A stretch of 64,000 bases of DNA from Rhodococcus sp. B7740 (GCF_000954115.1 NZ_CP010797.1:620001-684000), one strand, 5' to 3'; shown: positions 51,346 to 62,128, counted from the stretch's first letter. The notes: generated by a model from the sequence alone, not told the origin. Translations and numbers: made by a program.

Positions 51346-51575
51346 GGCGTCTGCTACCTCTTCTCGCAGTTGGGGACAGTGCAGGGGTCCTGGTCTCCGC
51401 GAGCGTCGTCAGCGGGACTGTAGATCAGGATCCGAGTATGCCGCAGACACGCTCGGACGTAGGTAACGACCCAAGGGTGGTTCTCCTCCGGCTTTGGTCT
51501 ACGCTGCGTAGTACTCGGGCATCTCCATGTGGAAGCCCTTATTCTTCAGTGGTGGGCAATCAGGAAGGCGTGAAC

Positions 51576-52649
51576 GTGGCGCAGAGTCGGATCCTTCGGC
51601 GAGCGGGGCTGACAGCATTTCTCGGTGTAGCCGCGTTGATGCTGTCGGGCTGTTCCATCAGCAGCGACAACGTACTCAATTTCGGTTTCGCCTCGGGCGT
51701 CACCCCTCAGGGGCGACGCATCGGCGACCTGTGGACGTGGTCGGTCATTGCAGCCCTGGTCATGGGCATCATCGTGTGGGTTCTCATCTTCTGGGTGGTG
51801 CTGTTCCACCGTAAGAAGAAGAGCTCACCGGAGTTCCCTCGCCAGACGGCGTACAACGTTCCGCTCGAGCTCTTCTACACGGCGGTTCCGTTCGTGATCA
51901 TCGCGGTGCTGTTCTACTTCACGGTCGTGGTGCAGAACTACGTCGACGAGAAGCAGGCAGATCCCGATGTCCAGGTGGATGTCACGGCGTACCAGTGGAA
52001 CTGGAAGTTCGGATACCGGACCATCGACCTCAAGGACGGTGCCGCCAAGTACGAGGGCACCGACGAGGAAGAGCAGGCTGCAGCCGAGGCCGCGGCAACC
52101 CCGGGCGAAGGTGCCGAGGGCAGCGAGGACGGCGAATTCGTTCCGGGACCGATCAACGGAGCTTCCACGCAGGATCTGTCGTACCTGCACTACAACAAGA
52201 TCGAAACGGTCGGATCCAGCGACGAGATCCCGGTTCTGGTTCTGCCGACCGGCAAGCGCATCGAGTTCGTGCTCGCGTCCTCGGACGTCATCCACGGATT
52301 CTGGGTTCCGGAATTCCTGTTCAAGCGCGACGTCCTCCCGAACCCCGAGGAGAACCACTCCGACAACGTCTTCCAGATCAGCGAGATCGAACGCGAAGGC
52401 TCCTTCGTCGGACGGTGCACCGAGATGTGCGGCACCTTCCACTCGATGATGAACTTCGAGGTTCGTGCAGTGTCTCCGGAGCGGTTCGAGCAGTACATCG
52501 AGCTGCGCAAGCCCCTGTCCGAGGGCGGAGATGCGCTGACCAATGCGCAGGCACTCGAAGCCATCGGCGAAAGCCCCCTCGCAACGAGCACCTCGCCGTT
52601 CTCTACCGACCGCACCCTCCGAACAGCCGCTGTCGCTGAAGGCAACTGA
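51576..52649 (+). CDS. ctaC: Cytochrome aa3 oxidase subunit II
   Basis: 357 residues. Lipobox LMLSGC (Cys26) marks a lipid-anchored precursor; two transmembrane helices at about 46-70 and 90-112; an extracytoplasmic CuA domain with His in SSDVIHGFW and the ligands Cys281, Cys285, His289 and Met292 in CTEMCGTFHSMM. Between the first strands is an acidic Ala/Glu/Gly-rich insertion (about 160-190). The GTG at 51576 has AGGAAGG at 7 nt; GTG 51570 is too close to it. ctaF follows 18 nt later. Part of the bcc-aa3 branch. Confidence 0.96.
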   Translation: MAQSRILRRAGLTAFLGVAALMLSGCSISSDNVLNFGFASGVTPQGRRIGDLWTWSVIAALVMGIIVWVLIFWVVLFHRKKKSSPEFPRQTAYNVPLELFYTAVPFVIIAVLFYFTVVVQNYVDEKQADPDVQVDVTAYQWNWKFGYRTIDLKDGAAKYEGTDEEEQAAAEAAATPGEGAEGSEDGEFVPGPINGASTQDLSYLHYNKIETVGSSDEIPVLVLPTGKRIEFVLASSDVIHGFWVPEFLFKRDVLPNPEENHSDNVFQISEIEREGSFVGRCTEMCGTFHSMMNFEVRAVSPERFEQYIELRKPLSEGGDALTNAQALEAIGESPLATSTSPFSTDRTLRTAAVAEGN

Positions 52650-52667
52650 CCAAGGAAGCATGCTGAT

Positions 52668-53084
52668 ATGAAAATCGAAGCCAAGATCTTCGAAATCCTC
52701 ACTGTCTTCTTCCTCCTGGTCGGCATCGTGTACACGTTGTTCACGGGCCTGAGCCGCACAGGAGTGGAGTGGGCCGGAGTCACCGCGATCTTCCTGTCGG
52801 TGGGTCTGACCCTGATCATCGGTACCTACTTCAGGTTCGTCGCCCGACGCCTCGATACGCGCCCGGAAGACTTCGACGACGCCGAGGTGAGCGACGGTGC
52901 AGGCGACCTGGGCTTCTTCAGCCCCGGCAGCTTCTGGCCGATCGTGCTGGCAGCCTTTGCAGCCGTCACTGCCATCGGCTTCGCCTTCTTCCAGCCGTGG
53001 CTCATCGCTCTGGGCGTCTTCTGTGTCATCGCCGCGGCCGCGGGTTTGGTCTTCGAGTACCACGTAGGTGCCGAGCGCCACTGA
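52668..53084 (+). CDS. ctaF: Cytochrome c oxidase subunit 4
   Basis: 138 residues with four hydrophobic helices (about 6-26, 33-55, 86-105, 107-128). Actinobacterial subunit IV of the aa3 oxidase, structural partner of CtaC. ATG 52668 follows an AAGGAAG. Co-transcribed with ctaC and followed by a strong terminator. Confidence 0.95.
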   Translation: MKIEAKIFEILTVFFLLVGIVYTLFTGLSRTGVEWAGVTAIFLSVGLTLIIGTYFRFVARRLDTRPEDFDDAEVSDGAGDLGFFSPGSFWPIVLAAFAAVTAIGFAFFQPWLIALGVFCVIAAAAGLVFEYHVGAERH

Positions 53085-53104
53085 CTCCACCAGCTCCACC
53101 CGAC

Positions 53105-53142
53105 AAGGGCCCTGGTCGTTCTCACGAACGATCAGGGCCCTT
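53105..53142 (+). terminator. Terminator after ctaF
   Basis: 16-bp stem with one G-U pair (53105-53120 with 53127-53142), 6-nt loop, followed by TTTT. Classical intrinsic terminator for ctaC-ctaF. Confidence 0.9.
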
Positions 53143-53252
53143 TTCTGTAGTACACCGCACAGGCCGGTCCGGATGCTCGGCTCACGGCGGCTGTGACGTC
53201 GACGGGCTATGAACTCGGGAGGTGTAAGCGGGAGGTGCACCACGGGCGACAG

Positions 53253-53528
53253 TCAGGAGACGTCGGCCTCCGAGTGGGTCCGACCGGAACAGGACGTCGA
53301 ATCGGCAAGCGAGTCGAGGGAGATGTCCAGCGCACCGCACAATGCGGCGACGGTGAAGAACGCCGGTGTCGGAATCCGGCCGGTCTCGATCTTCCTCAGA
53401 GTTTCGACCGAGATGCCGGCCTTGTCGGCAACCTCGGTCATGGTTCGGCCACCACGGGCCAGACGGAGCGCAGAGCCGAGCCTGGCACCTCGGGCGAGTT
53501 CGCCGGGGGTGAGGGGAATGCGGACCAT
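53253..53528 (-). CDS. Small XRE-type helix-turn-helix protein
   Basis: 91 residues. A Cro/CI-type HTH with MTEVADKAGISVETLRKIETGRIPTP, then a short helical segment FFTVAALCGALDISLDSLAD and a polar tail with one Cys. ATG 53528; a longer form to 53720 lacks support. It lies alone between the ctaCF and qcrCAB units. Target unknown; no toxin partner nearby. Confidence 0.85.
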   Translation of the reverse strand: MVRIPLTPGELARGARLGSALRLARGGRTMTEVADKAGISVETLRKIETGRIPTPAFFTVAALCGALDISLDSLADSTSCSGRTHSEADVS

Positions 53529-53706
53529 GAGACCGATAGTAATACCGGTTCGTCGAGAACCCGCGAGCCGAGATCGGCCGATACAGCGAGTGGGTCGTCC
53601 GCCGGTGGGGGAGGGGAGGGCCGCTCGGGGCTCTCGCGGATCCTCAGCCGTCGTGCTCAGGACAGCGAGCCCCGGCTTTGGGTCCGGATGGTGTCGGCAG
53701 ACAGGA

Positions 53707-53742
53707 AAAGAGGGCGACACCGTTGCCGGTGTCGCCCTCTTT
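53707..53742 (-). terminator. Terminator of the ctaE-qcrCAB operon
   Basis: Perfect 16-bp stem (53707-53722 with 53727-53742), TTGC loop, T-rich on the minus strand after the stem, 17 nt beyond the qcrB stop. Confidence 0.9.
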
Positions 53743-53758
53743 CGGACTCTGTCAGATG

Positions 53759-55531
53759 TCAGTGTTCTCTGTCGTTGTCACTTCGACCCGAAGCAATAGC
53801 AGCATCCTCGTCCGCATGGAGTCCATTGCCGTTGCCGTTCGCGTGGCCATTGCCATTGGCATGGCCGTTCGAGTGGCCGTTGCCGTTCGAGTGACCGTTG
53901 CCGTTCGCGTGGCCGTTGCCGTGAATGCCCGCCTGGTAGTTGCGGAGCATCGTGAGCTGCTCGTGTTCACCCTTGTGCAGGGCATCTTCGAGAGCCTTGC
54001 TCTGTGCCACCGGATCCGGACTGAACAGCGATCCCGAGCCAGGCTTTCCGGCCGAGCCGAGCTTGTTCATCTTCTTCGGTACGGGTGCGCCCTGGTAGTC
54101 GAGGGGCATCGGGTGTCCGTGATCGTCGACCGGTCCGAGCGGCTGGTGGATTTCCACGTACTGGCCGTGCGGGAGGCGCTTGATGATTCCGGTTTCGATG
54201 CCGTGCTCGAGAACTGCCCGGTCACTGCGCTGCAATCCGATGCAGAATCGGTACGCGATGAAGTAGGCGAGCGGAGGCATGGTGAGAATTCCGATACGAC
54301 CGATCCACGTCATCGCGTTGAGCGAGATGTCGAACTTGTACGCGATGAGGTCGTTGATGCACGAGAGCGTGAGGATCACGTAGAAGGTGAGAGCCATCGC
54401 GCCGATCGCGGTACGCACCGGAACGTCGCGGGGACGCTGCAACAGGTTGTGATGCGCAGTGTCTCCGGTGAGACGCTTCTCGATCCAGGGGTAGGCGATC
54501 ATCACGGTGAAGACGAGGCCCATGATCACTGCCACCCAGAACACTGCCGGGATGGTGTAACGCCCAGCGATGTATATCTCCCAGGCAGGCCACAGTCGGG
54601 CCATGCCGTCGGTCCACATCAGGTAGAAGTCGGGCTGCACACCGGCAGACACTTGCGACGGGTTGTACGGTCCGAGATTCCAGATCGGGTTGATCTGGAG
54701 CAGTCCGCCCATTGCTGCCAGGATGCCGAAGGTGACGGCGAAGAAGGCACCGGACTTGACTGCGAAGACCGGGAGAATACGAACGCCGACGACGTTCTGT
54801 TCCGTGCGGCCCGGTCCGGGGAACTGGGTGTGCTTCTGGTACCAGACCAGAGCCAAGTGGGCCGCGATCAGGGCCAGGATGATTGCCGGCAGCAGAAGAA
54901 CGTGAGCGACGTACAGGCGCGGGATGATGATCGTGCCGGGGAAGTCGCCGTCGAAGATGAGCCAGTGCATCCACGTACCGATGATCGGGATGCTCATCGT
55001 GATGCCACCCAGTGCGGCGCGGAGGCCGGTGCCGGAGAGCAGATCGTCGGGCAGCGAGTAGCCGAAGAAGCCCTCGAACATCGCGAGGATGAGCAACAGG
55101 CAGCCGATGACCCAGTTGGCCTCACGGGGGCGACGGAACGCGCCGGTGAAGAAGATGCGCATCATGTGCACGATGATCGAGGCGGCGAACATCAGAGCCG
55201 CCCAGTGGTGAATCTGTCGCATGAACAGACCGCCGCGAACCTCGAACGTGATGTCGAGGGCCGTTGCGTATGCCCTGGACATCGTCACACCGTTGAGCGG
55301 GGTGTACGCACCGTCGTACACGACCTCGCTGAGCGAGGGGTCGAAGAACAGGGTGAGGAACACGCCCGAGATCAGCAAGATCACGAAGCTGTACAGCGCG
55401 ATCTCACCGAGCAGGAAGGACCAGTGGGTAGGGAACACCTTGTTGATCTGGCGCCGTAGCCCAGGTGCCAGGTGATAGCGACTGTCTACGCCGTCGGCCT
55501 GCTTGGCGGCGAGGTTTTGCAATGTACTCAT
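53759..55531 (-). CDS. qcrB: Cytochrome bc1 complex cytochrome b subunit
   Basis: 590 residues, about eight to nine transmembrane helices. Haem-ligand histidines are in [31 protein letters not shown] and [10 protein letters not shown]. The quinol-site motif reads [13 protein letters not shown] downstream. Actinobacterial QcrB has a long cytoplasmic C-terminal extension; here its last 45 residues are an unusual Gly/Asn/His repeat ([17 protein letters not shown]...). The ATG at 55531 overlaps the qcrA stop by 4 nt. Supercomplex with aa3 oxidase. Confidence 0.97.
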   Translation of the reverse strand: MSTLQNLAAKQADGVDSRYHLAPGLRRQINKVFPTHWSFLLGEIALYSFVILLISGVFLTLFFDPSLSEVVYDGAYTPLNGVTMSRAYATALDITFEVRGGLFMRQIHHWAALMFAASIIVHMMRIFFTGAFRRPREANWVIGCLLLILAMFEGFFGYSLPDDLLSGTGLRAALGGITMSIPIIGTWMHWLIFDGDFPGTIIIPRLYVAHVLLLPAIILALIAAHLALVWYQKHTQFPGPGRTEQNVVGVRILPVFAVKSGAFFAVTFGILAAMGGLLQINPIWNLGPYNPSQVSAGVQPDFYLMWTDGMARLWPAWEIYIAGRYTIPAVFWVAVIMGLVFTVMIAYPWIEKRLTGDTAHHNLLQRPRDVPVRTAIGAMALTFYVILTLSCINDLIAYKFDISLNAMTWIGRIGILTMPPLAYFIAYRFCIGLQRSDRAVLEHGIETGIIKRLPHGQYVEIHQPLGPVDDHGHPMPLDYQGAPVPKKMNKLGSAGKPGSGSLFSPDPVAQSKALEDALHKGEHEQLTMLRNYQAGIHGNGHANGNGHSNGNGHSNGHANGNGHANGNGNGLHADEDAAIASGRSDNDREH

Positions 55532-56736
55532 GAGTCACGCTCCGGACGACGTTCCCAGAAGGCGGGTCCCAGTGCTTCGGTGAAGTCTCCCGAAGCGACG
55601 AGGAATCCCTCTTCGTTGACAGTGATGGGAAGTTGGGGCAGCGCACGCGCAGCCGGTCCGAAGATCGGCTTGCCGTACTCGAGCGCGTTGAACTGCGACT
55701 GGTGGCAAGGGCACAGAATTCGGTTGGTCTGCTGCTCGTACAACGATGTCGGGCAACCCAGGTGCGTGCAGATCTTGGAGTAGGCGAAGTAATCGCCGTA
55801 GTTGAAGCTTTCTTGACCCTTGCGCTTGACGACGTTGCTGGCGGCGTCCGGGCGAAGGCGGATGAGCATGACCGAGTTGCGAACACCACGCAGGGATACG
55901 AGCAGGTCGTGCTCGCTCTCGCGATCCGCTTCGCGGAACGGGAAGACGGTCTCCATGGCACCAGCGTCCAAGTCCTCGGGCCGAACGAGAACGACATCTT
56001 CCGGTCGCCCGGTGTCTCGTCGGAGGTAGATGGTCTCTCCATCGTAGCGAGGAGTCCAGCCGGATACCCACAACGGCGAATCTTCGCCCTTCGCCCACGG
56101 GTTCTTGATCAGGCCGCCCAGGGGGAGAAGCGCCATCACACCGAGTGCGCCACCACCGAAGACCAGCGACCGCTTGATCACCTTGCGACGACCGATGGTC
56201 GACGTATCGAGGGAGTCACCCAGCTCCGCCACGAGCGTCTTGCGATCCGTCTCCGACGAACCGCCGTCGTGACGGTCCTGGATGGAGACCTCTTCGGGGA
56301 TGAACTTCTTGGTGAACTGCACCGCGCCGACACCGACCGCGAGGATCGCCAGACCCATCGTTGCGCCGATGAGCGGGGTGTAGAGCGAGTAGGCAATGTA
56401 GTTCTCTTCGCCGATACCGGCGTACTGCCACGGCCAGAACAGGTAGATACCGATGAACGCGACCGCAGCGAGACCGGCGATCGAGAACCAGATGGCGACG
56501 CTGCGCTCGGCGCGCTTCTCGGCGCGGGTACCTTCCACTGCCCAACGGTTGCGGCGGAAAGCGACGTCGACACCGTCGAGGTTGGTGCCCAGTTTGACCA
56601 GGTCGTCGCGGCTGAGCGCGGCGAGTTCCTCGTCGGTGTACTTCTTGTCCGCGTTCACGCCTTCGGCATCGGGCGCATCCTTGCGTCCGGATTCGTCGTT
56701 GTTCGCGTCCTTACGGCCGGAATCGCCGTCGGTCAT
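55528..56736 (-). CDS. qcrA: Rieske iron-sulfur subunit of cytochrome bc1
   Basis: 402 residues. Charged N-terminus, three predicted helices (about 82-104, 112-140, 190-208), then the Rieske domain: Cys323 and His325 in CTHLGC, Cys342 and His345 in CPCHQSQF bind the 2Fe-2S cluster, with Cys328 and Cys344 placed for the disulfide. Three membrane helices are typical of actinobacteria. ATG 56736, overlapping qcrC by 4 nt. Confidence 0.97.
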   Translation of the reverse strand: MTDGDSGRKDANNDESGRKDAPDAEGVNADKKYTDEELAALSRDDLVKLGTNLDGVDVAFRRNRWAVEGTRAEKRAERSVAIWFSIAGLAAVAFIGIYLFWPWQYAGIGEENYIAYSLYTPLIGATMGLAILAVGVGAVQFTKKFIPEEVSIQDRHDGGSSETDRKTLVAELGDSLDTSTIGRRKVIKRSLVFGGGALGVMALLPLGGLIKNPWAKGEDSPLWVSGWTPRYDGETIYLRRDTGRPEDVVLVRPEDLDAGAMETVFPFREADRESEHDLLVSLRGVRNSVMLIRLRPDAASNVVKRKGQESFNYGDYFAYSKICTHLGCPTSLYEQQTNRILCPCHQSQFNALEYGKPIFGPAARALPQLPITVNEEGFLVASGDFTEALGPAFWERRPERDS

Positions 56737-57581
56737 GATCTAGCTCCGATCCACAAAGTTGCTCCGACGACGGCGATGATGCCGACCGTCCAGATAGCGA
56801 TCATCTCGGTACCGGGACCGAAGCCGCCGATGCTCCATCCGCCTGCGGGCAGCGTCTCGGTGGACGACTTGATGTAGGCGATGATGTCGGACTTCTCTTC
56901 CAGCGTCAGCTGGCGATCGGAGAACTTCGGCATGTTCTGAGGACCCGTGACCATCGCGGTGTAGATCTCCTGCTCGTTCGCGGGTCCGAGCGGGGGTGCG
57001 AACTTGCCCGAGGAGAGAGCTCCGCCGAGGCCCGTGAAGTTGTGGCAGGAGGCGCAGTTGAGTCGGAACAACTCGCTTCCGCGTCCGATGTCGTCGCCGC
57101 GCAGGGACTCCTGAGCGATCTCGCCGTTCTCGTCGAGGATGACCGTCGGTCCGCCACCGTTGGCCTGGATGTAGGCACCCAGCGCGTCGATCTGCTTGTC
57201 GTTGAACTTCGGCGGCTTGCGCAGCGCCTGCGCCTCGTTGCGGACGGCAGGCATGCGGCCGCTCGACACCTGGAAGTAGACAGCCGCTTCGCCGACGCCG
57301 ATGAGGCTCGGTCCGCGATCCTGAACACCCTGCAGGTTGGCTCCGTGGCACGTGACGCAGGACGTGTCGTAGAGCTGCTTGCCCTCGCGGATCAGCGCTG
57401 CCGAATCGGTATCGGCGGTCGCGACCTGCGGAGCCGGCGTCAGAGCCGAGGCGAGGAATCCTGCGCTCAGAAGGCCCATCATCAGAACGAGCGCACCGGT
57501 GATGCGTCGGCGCGTCTTACGCTGCCGTCTCGTCTTGGAGGCGGCGTTGTCGTCGGATGCTGCTGGGGGAGATGAACTCAT
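56733..57581 (-). CDS. qcrC: Dihaem cytochrome c subunit of cytochrome bc1
   Basis: 282 residues. Basic N-terminus, membrane helix at 28-48, two haem c sites CVTCH (75-79) and CASCH (176-180), C-terminal membrane anchor at about 257-278. The dihaem cytochrome replaces a soluble cytochrome c and passes electrons directly to the CuA site of CtaC. ATG 57581, 83 nt after ctaE. Confidence 0.97.
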   Translation of the reverse strand: MSSSPPAASDDNAASKTRRQRKTRRRITGALVLMMGLLSAGFLASALTPAPQVATADTDSAALIREGKQLYDTSCVTCHGANLQGVQDRGPSLIGVGEAAVYFQVSSGRMPAVRNEAQALRKPPKFNDKQIDALGAYIQANGGGPTVILDENGEIAQESLRGDDIGRGSELFRLNCASCHNFTGLGGALSSGKFAPPLGPANEQEIYTAMVTGPQNMPKFSDRQLTLEEKSDIIAYIKSSTETLPAGGWSIGGFGPGTEMIAIWTVGIIAVVGATLWIGARS

Positions 57582-57664
57582 CTTCTATCCCTTGTCGTGT
57601 CGGGACGGACCGAACGTCGGGGGCTGAATCCGTTCGCTCGTTATCTTTGGCGTGCTGACTGTCA

Positions 57665-58276
57665 CTAGCGGATGAAGTAGATCGTTGCGAAGAGGGCAAT
57701 CCAGACGATGTCGACGAAGTGCCAGTAGTACGAAACGACGATGGCGGCGGTGGCCTGTGCTGGCGTGAACTTGCTGACCAACGTTCTGGTGATCAGGAAG
57801 ACGAAGGCGATGAGTCCGCCGATCACGTGCAGTCCGTGGAAGCCGGTCGTGATGTAGAAGACCGAGCCGTACACGCTGCTCGAGATCGTCGTGCCCTCGT
57901 GCACCAGGTGGTAGTACTCGTACGCCTGGCCGGCCACGAAGAACGTGCCCATCATCAGAGTGATGATGTACCAGCGGCGGAGTCCGAAGACGTCACCTCG
58001 CTCGGCGGCGAACACACCCAGCTGACAGGTGAACGACGATGCGATCAGCACCGCGGTCACCGGCACAGCGAGAGCGAGGTTCAGCTCCGTCGGCTCGGGC
58101 GGCCAGATTCCATTCGCCTGGGCGCGTGCGACGAAGTACATCGCAAACAGTCCGGCGAAGAACATGAGTTCACTCGACAGCCACACGATCGTGCCGACGC
58201 TGACCATATTGGGACGGTTCAGCGAGTGCACGCGTTGGGTGATTGCCGATCCTTGAGTCCCTACAGCGCTCGTCAC
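57665..58276 (-). CDS. ctaE: Cytochrome c oxidase subunit III
   Basis: 203 residues, the same length as mycobacterial CtaE. Five helices; begins [23 protein letters not shown]. HxxGG-like YHLVHEGT and [10 protein letters not shown] are typical. GTG 58276 is chosen for the match with the family N-terminus; an upstream extension has no similarity. First gene of ctaE-qcrCAB. Subunit I (ctaD) is not in the window. Confidence 0.96.
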   Translation of the reverse strand: MTSAVGTQGSAITQRVHSLNRPNMVSVGTIVWLSSELMFFAGLFAMYFVARAQANGIWPPEPTELNLALAVPVTAVLIASSFTCQLGVFAAERGDVFGLRRWYIITLMMGTFFVAGQAYEYYHLVHEGTTISSSVYGSVFYITTGFHGLHVIGGLIAFVFLITRTLVSKFTPAQATAAIVVSYYWHFVDIVWIALFATIYFIR

Positions 58277-58427
58277 AAAGAGAAGTATGACCCGTCGTAG
58301 TACGGAAGGCATATCCGGGTCCGCTCTTGGCGCGTCGTGTCGGAACGAATCCGGGTCCGTCCTTGTTCCCGTGCTGGTGAGAGCCCCTGTACGGGCCGGT
58401 AGGGTCCAGTCGTGCAAGGCTGGCCTC

Positions 58428-58904
58428 ATGGCAAAGCGCACCGAGGGTGGATGGTTTCGGAGACTGTTCTCGCGATCGACGGCAGAACCTCTGGACCCCA
58501 CCCGTGACGACCTCGTGACAGTGGCGAGTTGCTTCGACGATGCACAGGCGTGTTCGGCCGTGCTCGACGAAGCAGCGAGGACCCAGCCGGTGTGGACGGA
58601 ATCGGCGGACGTGGTGCTCCGGCATCATCTGGTGTTGCCCTCGCACCAAGTCGAGGACGCTGCGGCGGTCGCGGCTCAGGACGGCTACGAGGTGGGACCG
58701 GTCGTCGATCTACCGGAGAACTCCGGTTACCGCCCTCGGGTCGACGACGGCGTGCCTCTGGTACTGCAACGTGTTCAGGTGCTCGACGCCTTGCACTGCT
58801 CACAGGAGCGTTCTCGCATGGCCGGGCTCGCCCAGCGACGAGGGGGAGCGGTACTCGGGTGGGACGCACTGCAGCCTGCGCAGCCCGGCGCAGCCTCTGG
58901 CTAA
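58428..58904 (+). CDS. Conserved hypothetical protein
   Basis: 158 residues from the ATG at 58428. Starts with a basic segment ([16 protein letters not shown]), then a compact alpha/beta-looking body ([20 protein letters not shown] ... [20 protein letters not shown] ... [10 protein letters not shown]). Not a family I can name; the pattern of a short duplicated alpha/beta unit is faintly like regulators of RNase E, but that is a guess. Divergent from ctaE by 151 nt and 53 nt upstream of trpD. Confidence 0.75.
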   Translation: MAKRTEGGWFRRLFSRSTAEPLDPTRDDLVTVASCFDDAQACSAVLDEAARTQPVWTESADVVLRHHLVLPSHQVEDAAAVAAQDGYEVGPVVDLPENSGYRPRVDDGVPLVLQRVQVLDALHCSQERSRMAGLAQRRGGAVLGWDALQPAQPGAASG

Positions 58905-58957
58905 GCTTCCACCGCACCGTACGGGCATCGACGGCAGAAGGGCACGGCACAACCACC

Positions 58958-60019
58958 ATGACCGCACCGACCAGTGACGAGCAGCCGCGAACGTGGCGTC
59001 GAATTCTCGGAGCGTTGACCACGTACTCCGACCTGTCGAGCGCCGACACCGGTTGGGTGATGGACGAGATCATGTCCGACAACGCCACAGCCGCGCAGAT
59101 CGCCGCCTTCGGGGTGGCGCTGAAGATGAAGGGCCCGACGCCTGCGGAACTGGAAGGTCTCGCCGAGTCGATGCTCTCGCACGCCCTTCTCGTCGAGACC
59201 GACCGTGACGCCGTCGACGTCGTCGGAACCGGCGGTGACGGAGCAGACACCGTGAACATCTCCACGATGGCCGCCATCGTCGTCGCCGCCAGTGGTGTAC
59301 GAGTGGTCAAACACGGCAACCGCGCAGCGTCGTCCAAGAGCGGAACGACCGATGTGCTCGAAGCGCTGGGAGTGCACGTGAACCTGGGCGCTGCCGGAGT
59401 CGCGTCGAGCGTCGAGCAGGTCGGTATCGGGTTCTGCTTCGCCCCGATCCATCACCCCGCGCTGCGTTTCTCCGGTCCCGCTCGCAAGGAGATCGGGATC
59501 CCGACGGCGTTCAATGTGCTGGGCCCGCTGACCAACCCCGGCCGCCCCCGCGCCGGACTGATCGGCTGCGCCTTCGAGAATCTTGTCCCCGTCGTCGCGG
59601 GCGTATTCGCCCAACGCGGCAGTTCGGTGCTCGTCGTGCGCGGTGACGACGGCCTCGACGAGATCACCCTGTCCACCACGACCACCGTGCACGTGGTGTC
59701 CGACGGGGCCGTCACGGTCGAGACCATCGACCCGGTCGACTACGGAATCGCCCGAGCGCCCATCGAAGCACTCAGAGGCGGAGACGCAGAATTCAACGCG
59801 GCCGTGGCGCACCGAGTGTTCGCCGGTGAACACGGCCCCGTCCGCGACGCAGTACTGCTCAACGCTGCCGCAGCAATGGCAGCGCACCACGGCGTATCCG
59901 ACGACCTCCACGCCCGGATCGAAGCCGGATTGGTCACTGCCGCAAAGACAGTCGATTCAGGCGCGGCAGCACAGCTACTCGCCGACTGGGGTCGATGCAC
60001 CACCGAACTCGCCGACTGA
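58958..60019 (+). CDS. trpD: Anthranilate phosphoribosyltransferase
   Basis: 353 residues, second step of tryptophan synthesis. PRPP motif [17 protein letters not shown], then [22 protein letters not shown] and [18 protein letters not shown] 58958 with a purine-rich AGAAGGG upstream. Stand-alone, as in M. tuberculosis Rv2192c; other trp genes are not nearby. Confidence 0.96.
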   Translation: MTAPTSDEQPRTWRRILGALTTYSDLSSADTGWVMDEIMSDNATAAQIAAFGVALKMKGPTPAELEGLAESMLSHALLVETDRDAVDVVGTGGDGADTVNISTMAAIVVAASGVRVVKHGNRAASSKSGTTDVLEALGVHVNLGAAGVASSVEQVGIGFCFAPIHHPALRFSGPARKEIGIPTAFNVLGPLTNPGRPRAGLIGCAFENLVPVVAGVFAQRGSSVLVVRGDDGLDEITLSTTTTVHVVSDGAVTVETIDPVDYGIARAPIEALRGGDAEFNAAVAHRVFAGEHGPVRDAVLLNAAAAMAAHHGVSDDLHARIEAGLVTAAKTVDSGAAAQLLADWGRCTTELAD

Positions 60020-60031
60020 CACCGAACGCAC

Positions 60032-60307
60032 CTATTCGCCTATCGAGAACCCCGCATCGACATCGGCACTCGAATAGGACTGGAACGCAATGTGAGTGGT
60101 GGTGCTGCGCACACCCCTCACTCGATTGATGTGCTTGGTGATGACCTCTGCGATCGAAGCATGATCGCGAACCTTGACGATGGCGATCAAATCGACATCC
60201 CCAGCACACGAATAGACCTCCGACACCCCGTCGACATCGGCCACGGCCTGCGCCGCCTCCGGAATCAGATCGGCCTCGGCGTCGATCAAGACGATGGCAT
60301 TGATCAT
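60032..60307 (-). CDS. Stand-alone Lrp/AsnC ligand-binding (RAM) domain protein
   Basis: 91 residues: the complete alpha/beta RAM domain of Lrp regulators (AIVLIDAEADLIPEAAQAVAD, VYSCAGDVDLIAIVKVRDH, VRSTTTHIAF) without the DNA-binding helix-turn-helix. GGAGGAG before the ATG at 60307. Such proteins may bind amino acids and modulate partner Lrp proteins. Convergent with trpD. Confidence 0.9.
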   Translation of the reverse strand: MINAIVLIDAEADLIPEAAQAVADVDGVSEVYSCAGDVDLIAIVKVRDHASIAEVITKHINRVRGVRSTTTHIAFQSYSSADVDAGFSIGE

Positions 60308-60361
60308 CTGTGCTCCTCCAGCATCTCGAGCTCGGTATCCGACGCGAGCTACCCCCAAACC

Positions 60362-62128
60362 CTAATGGCTGCCATATCCCGAAAGCCGTTCCGCAGGCTC
60401 CACTCCTGCCTTGAACGGTCGTTCCGCAGGCTCCACTCCTGCCCTCGCTGCTTCTCTCGCCGTCCGACACCACGACTCCCACGAACCCGCCGACCGTGCC
60501 GGGCTGCAGTACCCGCTGCTCGTGCGCACGATCCGGACTCCGTCCGTGCGCAACCACGCCGCGATCAGTCCCACTTCTTCCGGCGGCGCACCGCGAAGCG
60601 GCGTCGTATCGGGCAGCACCGTTTCGGCCGACGCGGTGATGGCATCGACGACAGGCATCGGATGCACTCCGCGCGGTGCGACGGCAGCGCCGGCCAGACG
60701 GCCGAAGCGCACCACGATCAACTCCCACCCGCCGTCGGCCGTTCGTTTCGCCGCAACGAGTTCGGCAATGGCGGCCACCGCCGCCGATCGGTGCATCCTG
60801 CGTAGTGCATCGACGGTGATCGCGATTCGATCACGCAGACGAGCGGCCGTCTCGAACAGCTCCTTGTCCGCGAGCTCGGCGACGCGGCGGCGCATGGAGT
60901 ACAGCACGGCATCGTCCTGACCGCACACGAGCGCGAGAAACTGCCTCGGGGCGTCCGAGTACTCGTCGGCCGTCAACGGGCCGCACAGTGCCGCAGGGCA
61001 GCCTCCGACGTCTGTTGCCGGGCACTGGTCGCCGTGTCGAACCGAGCGCGCGAGTCGGCGAGTGCAGGTTCGCAGGCGGCAGAACTCGGCGACGAGCGCA
61101 GCGGCCTCTGCGGCGTCGCCGCGAACCGAGAACGGTCCGAGACTGTTCGGTGTCGGTGTGCGGACGATCGACAGGCGGGGGAACGCCTCGTCGGTCAGGG
61201 TGATCCACCACCCCTTCCTGGGGAACTTCGAGCGGCGGTTGTACGGCGGGACGTGCGCCGAGAGCAGACGTAACTCGCGGACCCCGGCTTCGAGCGCGTG
61301 CGCACACTCGACGTGGTCGACGCGAGTCGCCAGTGCGACCATCTCCTTCATCCGGCCTCTCGTCTCCGAACCGGTGAAGTAGTTGCGCACACGCCGCTTG
61401 AGGTTGTTGGACGTACCGACGTACAGCACCTCGTCGGACGGGCCGCGGAACAGATAGACGCCGGGCGTACCGGGAAGGTGAGCAGCCAGCCCGCGTTTGG
61501 CGCGCTGGCCGGCCGACACCGCGGGTAGGTAGTCGACCAACTCGGCGTAGCTGTGAACCCCCTGATTGCCCACCCGTTCGATGAGTCCGTGCAGAACGTC
61601 GACGGTCGCTCGGGCGTCGTCGAGCGCGCGGTGGGTGGGCCTGGTACCGGATCGGAACAGTGTGGAGAGCGCCGACAGCTTCACCGAAGGTGCCTCGTCG
61701 CGCGTCAGAACTCGTCGAGCCAGCTTGACCGTGCACAGCACCTGGAACCGCGGCCATGCGATGTCGAGACGACTGGCGGCGGCTCTGAGGAATCCCGTGT
61801 CGAAGCCGGCGTTGTGCGCCACCAGCACCGAACCGCGTGCGAACTCGAGGAAACCGGGAAGAACCCGTTCGATGCGCGGCGCGCCGATGAGCATCGCCGA
61901 TGTGATGCCGGTCAGTTCCACGATGTACGGCGGGATGGATCTGCCCGGGTCGATCAGGGTGGCGAATTCGCCGAGAATTTCGCCGCCTCGTACCTTGACC
62001 GCCCCGATTTCGGTGATGGCCTCGGTGTCCGCGCTCCCGCCGGTGGTCTCGAGGTCGACGACGACGAACGTGGTCTCGTGCAGCGGGGTGTCGAGTTCGT
62101 CGAACGTCAGCTGGATGGGCAGGCTCAC
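60362..62128 (-). CDS. DEDD (DnaQ-type) exonuclease fused to GIY-YIG UvrC-like domain
   Basis: 588 residues. N-terminal DEDDh exonuclease (about 20-195) with [11 protein letters not shown] and later acidic sites; a GIY-YIG endonuclease domain (about 215-300) with [19 protein letters not shown]; then a region with a UVR-like motif ([17 protein letters not shown]). It lacks the RNase H and HhH domains of full UvrC, like the Cho-type nucleases. Similar fusions occur in actinobacteria (Rv2191). Probably DNA repair. GTG 62128 taken; TTG 62158 possible. The last codons contain a 33-nt tandem duplication. Confidence 0.93.
   Translation of the reverse strand: MSLPIQLTFDELDTPLHETTFVVVDLETTGGSADTEAITEIGAVKVRGGEILGEFATLIDPGRSIPPYIVELTGITSAMLIGAPRIERVLPGFLEFARGSVLVAHNAGFDTGFLRAAASRLDIAWPRFQVLCTVKLARRVLTRDEAPSVKLSALSTLFRSGTRPTHRALDDARATVDVLHGLIERVGNQGVHSYAELVDYLPAVSAGQRAKRGLAAHLPGTPGVYLFRGPSDEVLYVGTSNNLKRRVRNYFTGSETRGRMKEMVALATRVDHVECAHALEAGVRELRLLSAHVPPYNRRSKFPRKGWWITLTDEAFPRLSIVRTPTPNSLGPFSVRGDAAEAAALVAEFCRLRTCTRRLARSVRHGDQCPATDVGGCPAALCGPLTADEYSDAPRQFLALVCGQDDAVLYSMRRRVAELADKELFETAARLRDRIAITVDALRRMHRSAAVAAIAELVAAKRTADGGWELIVVRFGRLAGAAVAPRGVHPMPVVDAITASAETVLPDTTPLRGAPPEEVGLIAAWLRTDGVRIVRTSSGYCSPARSAGSWESWCRTAREAARAGVEPAERPFKAGVEPAERLSGYGSH
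60387..60443. repeat. Two 24-bp direct repeats, 33-nt period, in the 3' end of the DnaQ/UvrC-like gene
   Basis: Identical copies at 60387-60410 and 60420-60443. In the protein they give [11 protein letters not shown] and [11 protein letters not shown], a tandem duplication of an 11-codon unit near the C-terminus. Confidence 0.9.

Noticed and set aside
53253..53528. Small XRE protein as an antitoxin of a toxin-antitoxin pair
   Set aside because: No small toxin-like ORF adjoins it; the neighbours are respiratory genes and terminators.
53815..53930. Short tandem repeats considered as a CRISPR or other array
   Set aside because: Units are 6-18 bp, in frame, and encode the QcrB tail; there are no spacers or cas genes.
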